A stretch of 36,565 bases of DNA from an uncultured Clostridia bacterium (GTDB lineage Bacteria; Bacillota; Clostridia; UBA1381), in the NCBI GenBank assembly GCA_944392335.1, contig CALXWJ010000090.1:1-36565 (forward strand), in the 5' to 3' direction. The notes under the pieces were generated by a model. The model made no database searches. It was not told the origin of the DNA and saw only the letters and a list, made by a program, of their open reading frames with translations. Of this stretch, positions 1 through 7,131 are shown piece by piece. Made by a program: the position numbers and the translations under genes. Position 1 is the first letter of the stretch. Each line of letters opens with the position of its first letter.

Positions 1-563
1 TCTTTGCTTTCCGCCTTTTCCTGCAATGCCTTGACAAGCGCAAGCACTTGTTTATGATAGAACATTTCATAAGTGCGCTTTGCTTTCGCTTGTGTCATGC
101 GCAGCTCCTTCGCTATGGTTACAAATGGCGCTTTTTTAACATCCCTCAGCTCAACTACACGGGCAACTGTTTTTTTGCTCAGCTTCGGCTTGAATGGGGG
201 TATATTCCTGATAAATTGTTCCGGCATACCCGGTTCCCCGTCCCTGTATTGGATCAAAATATCTTTATATCTCTTTTCCAAATACGCACAGGCATATGCC
301 TTGTCTTGATAACACTCATAAGCCTCGTTAAAGACATTTTCGACTTGTGAAATGCTTTCATGTCCAAGCGCCGCCGCAATATGGTTGATGTATAAGCGTA
401 TTTGTTTAAGCTTTAGTTTGTTGTAAATTTGTGTTACACTTGAAGCTGATATTTCAAGCTCTTTCGCAATATCGGCAAATGTGTTGCCGTACCGGTCACG
501 AAGCAGTAAAATCTCATAGGCACGTTTATCCTTATTTAGTTCGCTGTATGGTATATCTTTCAT
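1..563 (-). CDS. HTH DNA-binding protein, sigma-70 region 4-like (3' end off window)
   Basis: An open minus-strand frame of at least 187 codons starts with ATG at 563-561 behind a GGGAG ribosome binding site and runs without a stop to the window edge, so the C-terminus is missing. Residues about 25-45 (YGNTFADIAKELEISASSV) form a classic helix-turn-helix of the sigma-70 region 4 type. A second HTH-like stretch (VTIAKELRMTQAKAKRTYEM) lies around residue 155. No sigma region 2 is visible. Such proteins are often found beside recombinases in clostridial mobile elements, but no recombinase is in view. Its start lies inside the 3' end of the truncated XRE frame (532-717), so both could be read from the promoter inside the inverted segment. 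The exact role is unknown. Confidence 0.65.
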   Translation of the reverse strand, partial: MKDIPYSELNKDKRAYEILLLRDRYGNTFADIAKELEISASSVTQIYNKLKLKQIRLYINHIAAALGHESISQVENVFNEAYECYQDKAYACAYLEKRYKDILIQYRDGEPGMPEQFIRNIPPFKPKLSKKTVARVVELRDVKKAPFVTIAKELRMTQAKAKRTYEMFYHKQVLALVKALQEKAESK

Positions 564-717
564 ATGAATCACTCCCTCTCATTATTAAATAATACGGATA
601 TAGATACCTTTGTATATAGCTTTTGCTATGTCCCATATCGGTGCTCATTTTGTATTCTGAGACACCCTTCTTGATTCTCAATTCGAAAATCCTATCACGT
701 ATAAATTTTTCATACAT
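532..717 (-). pseudogene. 5' half of an XRE-family regulator, inverted relative to its 3' half
   Basis: The 61-codon frame begins at ATG 717 behind a good AGAGGTGA ribosome binding site. The first 36 residues (MYEKFIRDRIFELRIKKGVS onward, ending SKSYIQ) are the N-terminal half of a well-known clostridial XRE-type HTH protein of about 105 aa. After SYIQ the sequence turns into unrelated residues (RYLYPYYL) and stops at 532, inside the next gene. The expected continuation (SITSGRSLPSLGEF) is on the opposite strand from 829. The frame is therefore either a broken gene or one phase of an invertible switch. A promoter for it lies upstream at 738-767. Confidence 0.75.
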
Positions 718-841
718 AATTAGTCACCTCTTTTTAAATTATAAACTAATTTCACTGGTAATGATAACGATTTAATTACCTATTTTACTTACATATTCAT
801 AAAACACGCGGTATAATATGATTAAGAAAGTATAACATCCG
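595..841. repeat. Imperfect inverted repeats bounding a ~220-bp inverted segment
   Basis: The left arm at 595-611 reads CGGATATAGATACCTTT. The reverse complement of the right arm at 827-841 reads CGGATGTTATACTTT. About 13 positions agree when two one-base gaps are allowed. The exchange point implied by the split XRE gene falls in the shared CTTT/AAAG end of the arms. The segment between them carries a promoter, a ribosome binding site and the first 36 codons of the XRE gene. No invertase gene is visible in the window. Confidence 0.5.
738..780 (-). promoter_or_regulatory. Promoter and possible operator inside the inverted segment
   Basis: Read on the minus strand, a TATAAT at 743-738 is preceded by TTATCA after an 18-bp spacer. 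Both precede the AGAGGTGA ribosome binding site of the XRE start at 717. An inverted repeat GGTAAT/ATTACC (757-762 and 775-780) overlaps the -35 region and could be an autoregulatory operator. In the present orientation the promoter points left, toward the partial HTH gene. Confidence 0.45.
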
Positions 842-1038
842 GCAGATCGTTACCTTCTTTAGGTGAATTTTTATTTATGTGTGAATATTTTGGAATAACT
901 CCGAAAGATTTTTTTGATGATGATATGAAAGAGCCTGTTCTTGTCCAGAGGGCTATTGACGGTATCAAGGATATGGATGAAAAGGATTTAAATATTTTAA
1001 TCACATTGATTGATCGTCTTAGAGAAAATAAACAGTAA
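829..1038 (+). pseudogene. 3' half of the same XRE-family regulator
   Basis: The plus-strand frame from 829 reads SITSGRSLPSLGEFLFMCEY and continues through FGITPKDFFDDD to a stop at 1036-1038, 69 codons in all. This is the recognition helix and C-terminal tail expected after SKSYIQ in the minus-strand half at 532-717. An in-frame stop (TAA, 823-825) lies just upstream, and the only internal ATG (877) has no ribosome binding site, so this half is probably not translated in the present orientation. Joining the halves at the shared AAAG gives an uninterrupted 105-aa protein. Confidence 0.75.
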
Positions 1039-1235
1039 TTTGCATTGTATTTTTAAGATATTATAAACAAAATAAAAAATCACACTACCTATTAAGGGCA
1101 GTGCAATTTTATTTATAAGGTTTTAATTTACTTGTGCTTTCACGAAAATTTTATGTAAATACTGCTGTTGACTGCCCTGTAACTGTTGGTTTTACCGGGT
1201 TTGCGGGCAATTCCTGTAAAAACATTCGCGCCACG

Positions 1236-1268
1236 TCGGAGTAAGCTTTGCTTGCTCTGATTTTTTTA
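1236..1268 (+). terminator. Rho-independent terminator downstream of the XRE 3' half
   Basis: An 11-bp stem TCGGAGTAAGC / GCTTGCTCTGA, with two G-U type mismatches and a 3-nt loop, is followed directly by seven T residues. It would stop plus-strand transcription of the rebuilt XRE gene. Confidence 0.7.
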
Positions 1269-1301
1269 TTTTGTTCTTGTGTTTATGTTACACAATATTC
1301 A

Positions 1302-1347
1302 CTTGTCCCGTCTTGGGTGAGGACAAGAGCACAGGCAACGCCTGCGC
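1302..1347 (+). repeat. Partial copy (hairpins 1 and 2) of the multi-hairpin intergenic repeat
   Basis: Stem 1 is CTTGTCC (1302-1308) with GGACAAG (1321-1327). Stem 2 is GCACAGGC / GCCTGCGC around an AAC loop (1329-1347). The AGGACAAGAGCAC string matches the copy at 11647, but the later hairpins of the family are absent. Confidence 0.55.
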
Positions 1348-1365
1348 TTAGGTTATATATCAGCT

Positions 1366-2106
1366 TTATAAGTTACTCAGATTTTGTTTTCGGTAATAAA
1401 ACGGCGAAATTCCAAAATATTGCTTAAACAGTTTTGAGAAATAAAAACTGTCATTAAATCCGCATTTTTCCGAAACATCGGCAATGCTTATGAACGTATC
1501 CTGCAAAAGCAGCTCTTTTGCGTAATTCAAACGCATGATACTAAGATATTCAAGGGGCGTCTGCCCGGTTTCTTCTTTAAAGCATCTCCTTACATAATCA
1601 ATATTAAAGCCCATTTCTTCCACCGCGTCAATTATACGAAAATCACTGTTTGAGATATTTAAGTATATCTCGTTCTTCAATTCATTTACAAATTTATATT
1701 TATATTTTGACACAAAATATTTATTCAAGTAACTGCATATGGCATTAAAAAGGCTGTCTGAGATCATAGCATAATTTTGTTCTTTTTCCGTATAGGTCTT
1801 ATGAAGCAGATTCATAAGCGTAAAAACTCCGCCGTCGTAATCATGCAGAACCGTAACGTCGCTAAAAGACATATTCTCACATTGTACAAACATGTCGGTA
1901 TAAAAAACATCGGAATGTCCGTCGTGCATAACGTTGGGCGGTATTATCATTATATCCCCCTCGGATATATTATATTCTTTCCCGCCGATAACCGATGTGA
2001 CGTAAGCGCTCAGGTGCAGAATCATTTCCCAGCAGTCATGAGAATGCATTTGGCATGATTTTATAGGCAGGCTCGCTTTATTGCAGAATCGTACATTCAT
2101 TCGCAA
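1366..2106 (-). CDS. AraC-family transcriptional regulator with cupin-type sensor domain
   Basis: This 246-residue protein has a cupin-like N-terminal half (HSHDCWEMILHLS, GDIMIIPPNVMHDGH) typical of sugar-sensing AraC regulators. Its C-terminal half is a double HTH of the AraC/XylS type: IIDAVEEMGFNIDYVRRCFKEE, then ISIADVSEKCGFNDSFYFSKLF ending in GISPFYYR. The length is normal for the family. It diverges from the sugar operon that starts at 2266, with 159 bp between the two start codons, so it is very probably the activator of that operon and may respond to its sugar. The inducer cannot be read from the sequence. Confidence 0.9.
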   Translation of the reverse strand: MRMNVRFCNKASLPIKSCQMHSHDCWEMILHLSAYVTSVIGGKEYNISEGDIMIIPPNVMHDGHSDVFYTDMFVQCENMSFSDVTVLHDYDGGVFTLMNLLHKTYTEKEQNYAMISDSLFNAICSYLNKYFVSKYKYKFVNELKNEIYLNISNSDFRIIDAVEEMGFNIDYVRRCFKEETGQTPLEYLSIMRLNYAKELLLQDTFISIADVSEKCGFNDSFYFSKLFKQYFGISPFYYRKQNLSNL

Positions 2107-2189
2107 ATCCCTCTTAATAAAATTTTATGATAAATTTAAAATATTGTAGCATAAAAAGTCTGAATTGTCAATATTCTTTTTGGAATTAT

Positions 2190-2221
2190 ACATGTACTTT
2201 TATGAAAACACATGTTAAAAT
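2190..2221 (+). promoter_or_regulatory. Candidate AraC operator and -10 box of the sugar operon
   Basis: Two ACATGT hexamers at 2190-2195 and 2210-2215 are spaced exactly 20 bp start to start, two helical turns, as expected for a pair of AraC-type half-sites. The second abuts a -10-like TAAAAT (2216-2221). No good -35 box is present at the usual distance, which fits an activator-dependent promoter. The assignment is inferred from position. Confidence 0.35.
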
Positions 2222-2265
2222 GAAGTCATAAGAATAAAGCTGTAAAAGCTAAAAGGAGGATTATT

Positions 2266-3267
2266 ATGAAAAAATTAGTTGCGGTAGGGCCTAAAAAAAC
2301 AGAGCTTATCGATGAGGAAATGCCTGTTATAGAAAACGATAACGAGGTATTGGTAAAAAATAAATACTGCGGAGTATGCAGATCGGAGCATTATGACTGG
2401 GAACACGGAAAACCGGGTATGAGTTTTGGTCATGAACCGATAGGCGTTGTATGTGAAGTAGGAAAAAAAGTAACCAAATTTAAGGTTGGCGACAGAGTAA
2501 GCGGTTTATTCTGCGGAAATACCGAATATGCGCTTTCTCTTGAAAAATGTTTGTTCAAAATTCCCGACAATGTTGCCGATGAAGAAGCTGTTTTGGAGCC
2601 GCTTTCATGTCTTATCAGCGCGGTAAGCAAGGTCAGGATTCCTGTTGTGGGCGATAAAGTTGCCGTTGTAGGCTGCGGATATATGGGCTGCGGCGCTATA
2701 AGCCTTCTTGCAATGAGAGGGGCACACGTTGTTGCTGTTGACATAAACAGAAAATCTCTTGAAAACGCGAAAAAATACGGCGCTGCCGAAGTTTATACCC
2801 CCGAGGAATTACCTGCTGAATATCTGACGACCAGCACCGATCATAACGATCATTTGTCAGAGGATGTTCCTCAAAACGAAAGAGGCTTTAAGCTTGTTAT
2901 GGAATGGGCTGAAACAAATGAATCTCTGGATTTGGCGATCAACATGACAAGAATGTGCGGGCAGCTTGCAATAGGCGCATATCATACAGGCGAAAAAAGG
3001 CTTGTAAATGTTGAGCAGCTGAATGTCAAGGCAATTGATATGTTAAGCACACACCCAAGAGAAACAGAACTCAACATTGAAGCATGTAAAAACGCGATGA
3101 AGCTTCTTGAAGAAGATAAATGGGTATATAAGCATGTTCCGACAAAGGTATTCCCTATCACCCGCTTTGATGAAGCACAGGCAGAGCTTGTCACAAAATA
3201 CGGCAAATTTATGAAAGCGCTGGTAGATTGGACCAAAACAGACGGAGAACCATACATAATAGATTAA
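2266..3267 (+). CDS. Zinc-type medium-chain dehydrogenase (polyol/sugar dehydrogenase-like)
   Basis: This 333-aa MDR-superfamily oxidoreductase starts behind AGGAGG. Catalytic-zinc motifs are present: CGVCRSEHYDWEHG, then GHEPIGVV, and LEPLSCLISA later. The Rossmann fold shows VAVVGCGYMGCGA followed by VVAVDINR, whose acidic residue suggests NAD(H) preference. The four-cysteine structural zinc loop of classical alcohol dehydrogenases is not seen, so this is a short variant. It is the first gene of an operon with rpiB (27-bp gap), a kinase-epimerase fusion and a TIM-barrel isomerase, and probably interconverts a sugar alcohol or inositol-like compound and its ketose. The substrate is inferred from context only. 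Confidence 0.8.
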   Translation: MKKLVAVGPKKTELIDEEMPVIENDNEVLVKNKYCGVCRSEHYDWEHGKPGMSFGHEPIGVVCEVGKKVTKFKVGDRVSGLFCGNTEYALSLEKCLFKIPDNVADEEAVLEPLSCLISAVSKVRIPVVGDKVAVVGCGYMGCGAISLLAMRGAHVVAVDINRKSLENAKKYGAAEVYTPEELPAEYLTTSTDHNDHLSEDVPQNERGFKLVMEWAETNESLDLAINMTRMCGQLAIGAYHTGEKRLVNVEQLNVKAIDMLSTHPRETELNIEACKNAMKLLEEDKWVYKHVPTKVFPITRFDEAQAELVTKYGKFMKALVDWTKTDGEPYIID

Positions 3268-3294
3268 TCAAATTCAAACTTACGGAGCACAAAA

Positions 3295-3741
3295 ATGAAA
3301 ATAGTAATCGGAAATGACCATGTTGCGGTCGAAATGAAAAATCACATAAAAAATTATCTCGAAAGTAAGGGTTATGATATAATAAACATCGGTACGGACA
3401 GCAATGAACGTACCGACTACCCCATTTACGGGAAAAAGGCTGCCGATATGGTCGCAAGCGGTGAGTGTGACTGCGGTATATTGATCTGCGGCACAGGGGT
3501 AGGCATATCTCTTGCCGCAAACAAAGTTAAAGGCATAAGGGCTGTTGTATGCTCGGAACCATACAGCGCAAAACTCGCAAAACAGCATAACAATGCAAAT
3601 ATCGTGGCATTCGGTGCAAGGGTTATAGGTCCTGCAACTGCTGAAATGATAGTTGACGAATTTTTAAATGCTGAATTTGAAGGCGGAAGACATCAAAAAC
3701 GAATAGATATGATAAGCGCGATCGAAACCGGGCAAATGTAG
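3295..3741 (+). CDS. rpiB: RpiB-type sugar-phosphate isomerase (ribose-5-P / allose-6-P)
   Basis: This 148-aa protein is a full-length RpiB/LacAB-family isomerase. The signature GILICGTGVGISLAANK carries the active-site cysteine, and VVCSEPYSAKLAKQHNNANI and EGGRHQKRI are the phosphate-binding segments. RpiB enzymes interconvert ribose-5-P and ribulose-5-P, and many also isomerise allose-6-P to allulose-6-P (the AlsI activity). With a ROK kinase and a 3-epimerase directly downstream, the second role fits this operon well. It starts at ATG 3295 behind ACGGAGC, 27 bp after the dehydrogenase. It may also be the housekeeping enzyme, since no other copy can be excluded. Confidence 0.92.
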   Translation: MKIVIGNDHVAVEMKNHIKNYLESKGYDIINIGTDSNERTDYPIYGKKAADMVASGECDCGILICGTGVGISLAANKVKGIRAVVCSEPYSAKLAKQHNNANIVAFGARVIGPATAEMIVDEFLNAEFEGGRHQKRIDMISAIETGQM

Positions 3742-3833
3742 CATTCCAGTAAGCTGTATTTTTGTGTTTTACAAAGATACAGAGTATATTTTCATACTGT
3801 ATTGCCCGCATGATTTATGAAAGGAAAAAGAAT

Positions 3834-5402
3834 ATGTATAAAATCGGAATCGACATCGGCGGAACAAAAATCAATATAGGGCTGTTTGATGCCGAAAAAA
3901 AAATTCTTTTAAAAAACAAAAAATCATATATAAAAGATATAACAGACCTACCCGTATTCATTAAAAATGAAATTGAAAATATCTGCAAGGAAGCCAATGC
4001 TTCCTTCTCTGATATTGTATCCTGCGGAGCCGGCATACCGGGAACAGTAAGCGACGACGGCAAAAAAATATTAAAAGTCCCGAATATAGAAGCACTTACA
4101 GAAAATTTTGCCGCTGAACTTGAAAATATACTTTTGATCCCGGTACGGCTTGTACAGGATTCCCGTGCAGCTGCATGGGGGGAATTTCTTTGCGGCGAAG
4201 GGAAAGGCAAAAATTGTCTTGTCTGCGTAACGCTTGGAACAGGCATAGGAACGGGAATAGTATTAAACGGCGAGATATTTAACGGGGCATTGGGATGTGC
4301 CGGTGAGCTCGGGCATTTGCCTGCCGAAGAAAACGGGCGTGCCTGCGGCTGCGGAAAAAAAGGCTGTCTTGAAAAATATTGCGCCGGAGGGGGACTCGAT
4401 ATAACCGCAGAGGAAATTCTGGGAAAAGGCTATAAGGCAGCAGATCTGTTTGATGCTGCCGCAAAGGGTAGTGAAGAAGCCGGTATTGCCATTAATAATG
4501 CAATACGCATACTGGGAAACGGTCTTGTATCGATAATAAATTTATTATCTCCCGACTGCCTGTTGTTTAGCGGCGGATTATCTGTGCAGGAGGAGCTTTA
4601 TCTCAATCCTTTAATAGAATATATTAAAAACCATTGCTATACAGCTGCCGGCAGGCTTCCCCATATTGCCCGTGCGGGTCTTGGCGAAAATTCCCCTCTG
4701 TACGGCGCGGCGTTTATTCCCATAAAGGAAAAGAGGAAGCATTTCCTTTCCGCATCAATAATGTGTGCAGATATTCTTAATATGGATAAAGCGTTAAGTG
4801 AAATAGAAAATTCCGGAATAGATTACCTGCACTGTGATATAATGGATAATCATTTTGTCCCAAACCTCATGCTTGCTCCGGAGCTTCTATCAAAGCTGAG
4901 AAAAGGTACGTCACTTCCCTTTGACTACCATATAATGGCTGAAAATCCCGAAACCATAATAGAAAAACTGGATATAAAAGAAGGAGATTTTGTATCGGTA
5001 CATTATGAAAGTACAATCCATCTGCAAAGGGCTGTTTCCATGATAAAGGAAAAAGGCGCAAAAGCCGCGGTCGCAATAAACCCTGCTACGCCTGTATCCG
5101 TTCTTGATGAAATCCTGCCTCAATTGGATATGGTACTTATTATGAGTGTGAACCCCGGATTTGCGGGGCAAAAAATCGTCCCCGGCATTTTTGATAAAAT
5201 AACAAAGCTGAAAAAAACACTTTCGGATAAAGCTCTTGATAATATCCTTATTGAAACAGACGGCAACTGCAGCTTTGAAAACGTACCTAAAATGTACAAT
5301 GCGGGCGCCGATATGTTTGTTGTGGGGACGTCCAGCGTTTTCAAGCCGGATATGAGCATCAAGGACGGGGTCGAAAAACTGAATAAATGCTTAAGGAAGT
5401 GA
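3834..5402 (+). CDS. Fusion of ROK-family sugar kinase and ribulose/allulose-phosphate 3-epimerase
   Basis: A single uninterrupted frame of 522 codons, taken from ATG 3834 because it has AAAGGAAAAAG upstream and begins with the ROK start MYKIGIDIGGTK. Residues 1-300 form a complete ROK kinase: the ATP site DIGGTK, catalytic Asp in VQDSRAAAWGE, and the zinc motif GRACGCGKKGCLE. Residues from about 302 form a complete RPE/AlsE TIM barrel: FLSASIMCADILNMDK, HCDIMDNHFVPN, DYHIMAENP, SVNPGFAGQ, ETDGNCSFENV and GADMFVVGTSSVF, with the metal ligands His, Asp, His and Asp in place. The two activities flank the RpiB step in allose use (allose kinase, then allulose-6-P to fructose-6-P). The fusion has no linker. 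The domain calls are firm, and the substrate is inferred. Confidence 0.88.
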   Translation: MYKIGIDIGGTKINIGLFDAEKKILLKNKKSYIKDITDLPVFIKNEIENICKEANASFSDIVSCGAGIPGTVSDDGKKILKVPNIEALTENFAAELENILLIPVRLVQDSRAAAWGEFLCGEGKGKNCLVCVTLGTGIGTGIVLNGEIFNGALGCAGELGHLPAEENGRACGCGKKGCLEKYCAGGGLDITAEEILGKGYKAADLFDAAAKGSEEAGIAINNAIRILGNGLVSIINLLSPDCLLFSGGLSVQEELYLNPLIEYIKNHCYTAAGRLPHIARAGLGENSPLYGAAFIPIKEKRKHFLSASIMCADILNMDKALSEIENSGIDYLHCDIMDNHFVPNLMLAPELLSKLRKGTSLPFDYHIMAENPETIIEKLDIKEGDFVSVHYESTIHLQRAVSMIKEKGAKAAVAINPATPVSVLDEILPQLDMVLIMSVNPGFAGQKIVPGIFDKITKLKKTLSDKALDNILIETDGNCSFENVPKMYNAGADMFVVGTSSVFKPDMSIKDGVEKLNKCLRK

Positions 5403-5407
5403 TAAAT

Positions 5408-6184
5408 GTGAAGTTTAGTATATGTGCCGATATAATGTACGGCAATATGCCCTTTTCGGAAAAAATAATTAATATCAAGAAAAACGGATTCAATACGATT
5501 GAATTTTGGAAATGGTCAAATAAGAATACAGATAAGATCAAAAGCATTATTGACGGCAACGGAATGAATGTATCTTGTTTTTGCATAGACAGTACGGACG
5601 ATCTTATAATGGACAGTATCGGAAACTTTATGCTTAATTCCGACAAGACACAAATGCTCGCAAGGATTACGGCTCAATCCATTGAAGCCGCAAAAAAGCT
5701 CGGTACAAAGGCTCTTATTGCAACAATCGGAGACTTTATTGACAATCTTTCATATGATGAACAAATTTCAAATGTCTATAAAAACCTTAACAGCATAAAA
5801 GACCTTTTTGAACAAAATGATATGGTCCTTCTTGTTGAACCCATAAACAGATACGAAAGAGAAAAATATCTTTTACCCAATGTAAAACAGGCTGCGGAAA
5901 TTGTAAAAAATATAAATTCGCCGCATGTTAAAATTTTATATGACATATATCATCAGAGCATGGAAGATGATTTTAAAATAACAGAAATGATTGATATTCT
6001 TCCCCTTATAGGTCATATACATATTGCCGACTGCCCCGGAAGAAATGAACCCGGCACCGGAAAGGTCAATTTTTCAGATGTTTTTAAGGCTTTGGCGGAT
6101 AACGCATATACCGGCTATATCGGCGCCGAATACATTCCGTTAAAAAGTGAAGAAGAGGCTTTTGCCGCTTTAAAACAATATTAA
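5408..6184 (+). CDS. Hydroxypyruvate isomerase-like / sugar epimerase TIM barrel
   Basis: This 258-residue protein belongs to the xylose-isomerase-like TIM-barrel family. Seen in sequence are VKFSICADIMYGNMPF at the start, LLVEPINRYE carrying the metal-binding Glu, KILYDIYHQS, GHIHIADCPGRNEPGTG and YIGAEYIP, the order seen in Hyi and ketose 3-epimerases. I chose GTG 5408 because TAAGGAAG sits at the right distance; an in-frame ATG at 5387 has no ribosome binding site and lies inside the preceding gene. It is the last gene of the sugar operon and may epimerise or isomerise the unphosphorylated sugar entering the pathway. Hydroxypyruvate or 2-keto acids remain possible substrates. Confidence 0.75.
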   Translation: MKFSICADIMYGNMPFSEKIINIKKNGFNTIEFWKWSNKNTDKIKSIIDGNGMNVSCFCIDSTDDLIMDSIGNFMLNSDKTQMLARITAQSIEAAKKLGTKALIATIGDFIDNLSYDEQISNVYKNLNSIKDLFEQNDMVLLVEPINRYEREKYLLPNVKQAAEIVKNINSPHVKILYDIYHQSMEDDFKITEMIDILPLIGHIHIADCPGRNEPGTGKVNFSDVFKALADNAYTGYIGAEYIPLKSEEEAFAALKQY

Positions 6185-6246
6185 ACTCACAGCACATTTT
6201 TATCCTATCACTCTGAAAAACCATTTGAATAAAAAAATCATTATTT

Positions 6247-6286
6247 ATAATTAAGACCGCGGAAAAAAATTCCCGGTCTTAATTAT
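6247..6286. terminator. Bidirectional terminator between convergent genes
   Basis: A perfect 13-bp inverted repeat (ATAATTAAGACCG and its complement) around a 14-nt loop lies between the end of the sugar operon and the end of the S24 repressor gene. The outer A/T pairs supply a short U tract in both directions. Confidence 0.75.
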
Positions 6287-6320
6287 TGCTTATGAATAAA
6301 TCTTATAAAAGCAAACATCT

Positions 6321-6968
6321 TTAAAAACTTCGTTTCATACCCTTTACAAGCCCGATAATTCTTATTCTTGCCATATCCTTTCCCTCAAATCTTCTTGGAG
6401 GATACATAGGGTTTACCGACTGAAGTTCTATAAATTTCTGCCCGTATATCACCCTTTTTATAACACCCACTTCATCATCAACGGTAACTACGGCATAGCT
6501 TCCCGATTCTACGGTGGACTGACCCTTTATCAAAACAAGATCACCCTCTTTAAATTCCGGATACATACTGTCCCCTATTACCTTCAGATAAGCGTAATCA
6601 CTGTCCTGATTCAGCGAATCCCTATCCTCAAAAATATATCCCATTACGTTGTCGGTAGCATAAGAGCCCAATCCTGCCGATACCTCTCCCAATACCGGAA
6701 CAGGTACCCTGTCATTTTCCTTTTGTGCTGAATTTTTGCCTATTACTTCCTTATTATCACTTATACCCTTGATCCATGCCTCATTTACGCCAAAAGCATT
6801 TGCAATAGCTACAAGAACGGGTAATTTTGGCGTCGTTATAACGCCTGCCTCATATCTTTGTATAGTTGATTTTGCAACTCCCACTCTTTGCGCCACATCA
6901 TCCAATGTCATTTTCAATTCCTTGCGGCACTCTTTTATACGTGATCCTATCAATTTAAGATCATACAT
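6321..6968 (-). CDS. XRE-family repressor with S24/LexA-type peptidase domain
   Basis: This 215-aa protein has an N-terminal XRE HTH (LDDVAQRVGVAKSTIQRYEAG, residues about 20-42) and a C-terminal S24 domain. The nucleophilic serine is in VIGDSMYPEF and the lysine of the dyad in VGVIKRV. The AlaGly-type cleavage site is probably in GEVSAGLG. Proteins of this kind cleave themselves when RecA is activated by DNA damage, as LexA and phage CI do; LexA itself has a different winged HTH. The start at 6968 follows GGAGTG. It is transcribed away from the small gene at 7132, and its own promoter overlaps an operator repeat, which suggests autorepression. Confidence 0.9.
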   Translation of the reverse strand: MYDLKLIGSRIKECRKELKMTLDDVAQRVGVAKSTIQRYEAGVITTPKLPVLVAIANAFGVNEAWIKGISDNKEVIGKNSAQKENDRVPVPVLGEVSAGLGSYATDNVMGYIFEDRDSLNQDSDYAYLKVIGDSMYPEFKEGDLVLIKGQSTVESGSYAVVTVDDEVGVIKRVIYGQKFIELQSVNPMYPPRRFEGKDMARIRIIGLVKGMKRSF

Positions 6969-7011
6969 ATTTTACACTCCTTCCATCACAATTCACATTT
7001 ACTGTAATTAT

Positions 7012-7040
7012 AGTATAACACACTTTCTTGCATAACGCAA
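7012..7040 (-). promoter_or_regulatory. Promoter of the S24 repressor gene
   Basis: Read on the minus strand, TTGCGT (7040-7035) and TATACT (7017-7012) are separated by 17 bp. The -35 box is embedded in the operator-like repeat at 7028-7043, so the repressor could shut off its own synthesis. Confidence 0.6.
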
Positions 7041-7118
7041 TACTTTTTTAAAAAAATATTAATATTTGCTTGACAATATAGTATCATTGTGCTATAATAT
7101 GTTTGCACAACGCTATAA
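7028..7118. promoter_or_regulatory. Three operator-like repeats between the divergent promoters
   Basis: Related motifs occur three times: TTGCATAACGCAATAC (7028-7043), TAGCACAATGATAC on the minus strand (7081-7094) and TTGCACAACGCTATAA (7103-7118). Copies 2 and 3 face each other around the -10 box. Their placement over both promoters suggests they bind the S24 repressor encoded to the left. Confidence 0.55.
7070..7098 (+). promoter_or_regulatory. Consensus sigma-A promoter of the small zinc-ribbon gene
   Basis: TTGACA (7070-7075) and TATAAT (7093-7098) are separated by exactly 17 bp, a perfect consensus promoter, 34 bp before the start codon at 7132. Operator-like repeats cover the spacer and the transcription start region. 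Confidence 0.85.
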
Positions 7119-7131
7119 GTCAGGAGGTTAT

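Larger units (their letters stand above)
1039..1365. other. Intergenic region with no gene
   Basis: No frame with a ribosome binding site was found on either strand. The stretch holds the terminator at 1236 and the partial hairpin repeat at 1302, and separates the mobile-type module from the AraC/sugar locus. Confidence 0.6.

Noticed and set aside
48..350. Plus-strand frame of 100 codons at the left edge
   Set aside because: It is antisense to the continuous HTH-protein frame at 1-563 and has no ribosome binding site.
822..1004. Minus-strand 60-codon frame
   Set aside because: It is antisense to the XRE C-terminal half, which has clear family similarity on the plus strand.
7066..7131. Longer start for the zinc-ribbon gene
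   Set aside because: The added 22 codons would cover the TTGACA/TATAAT promoter and have no ribosome binding site, while ATG 7132 follows AGGAGG.
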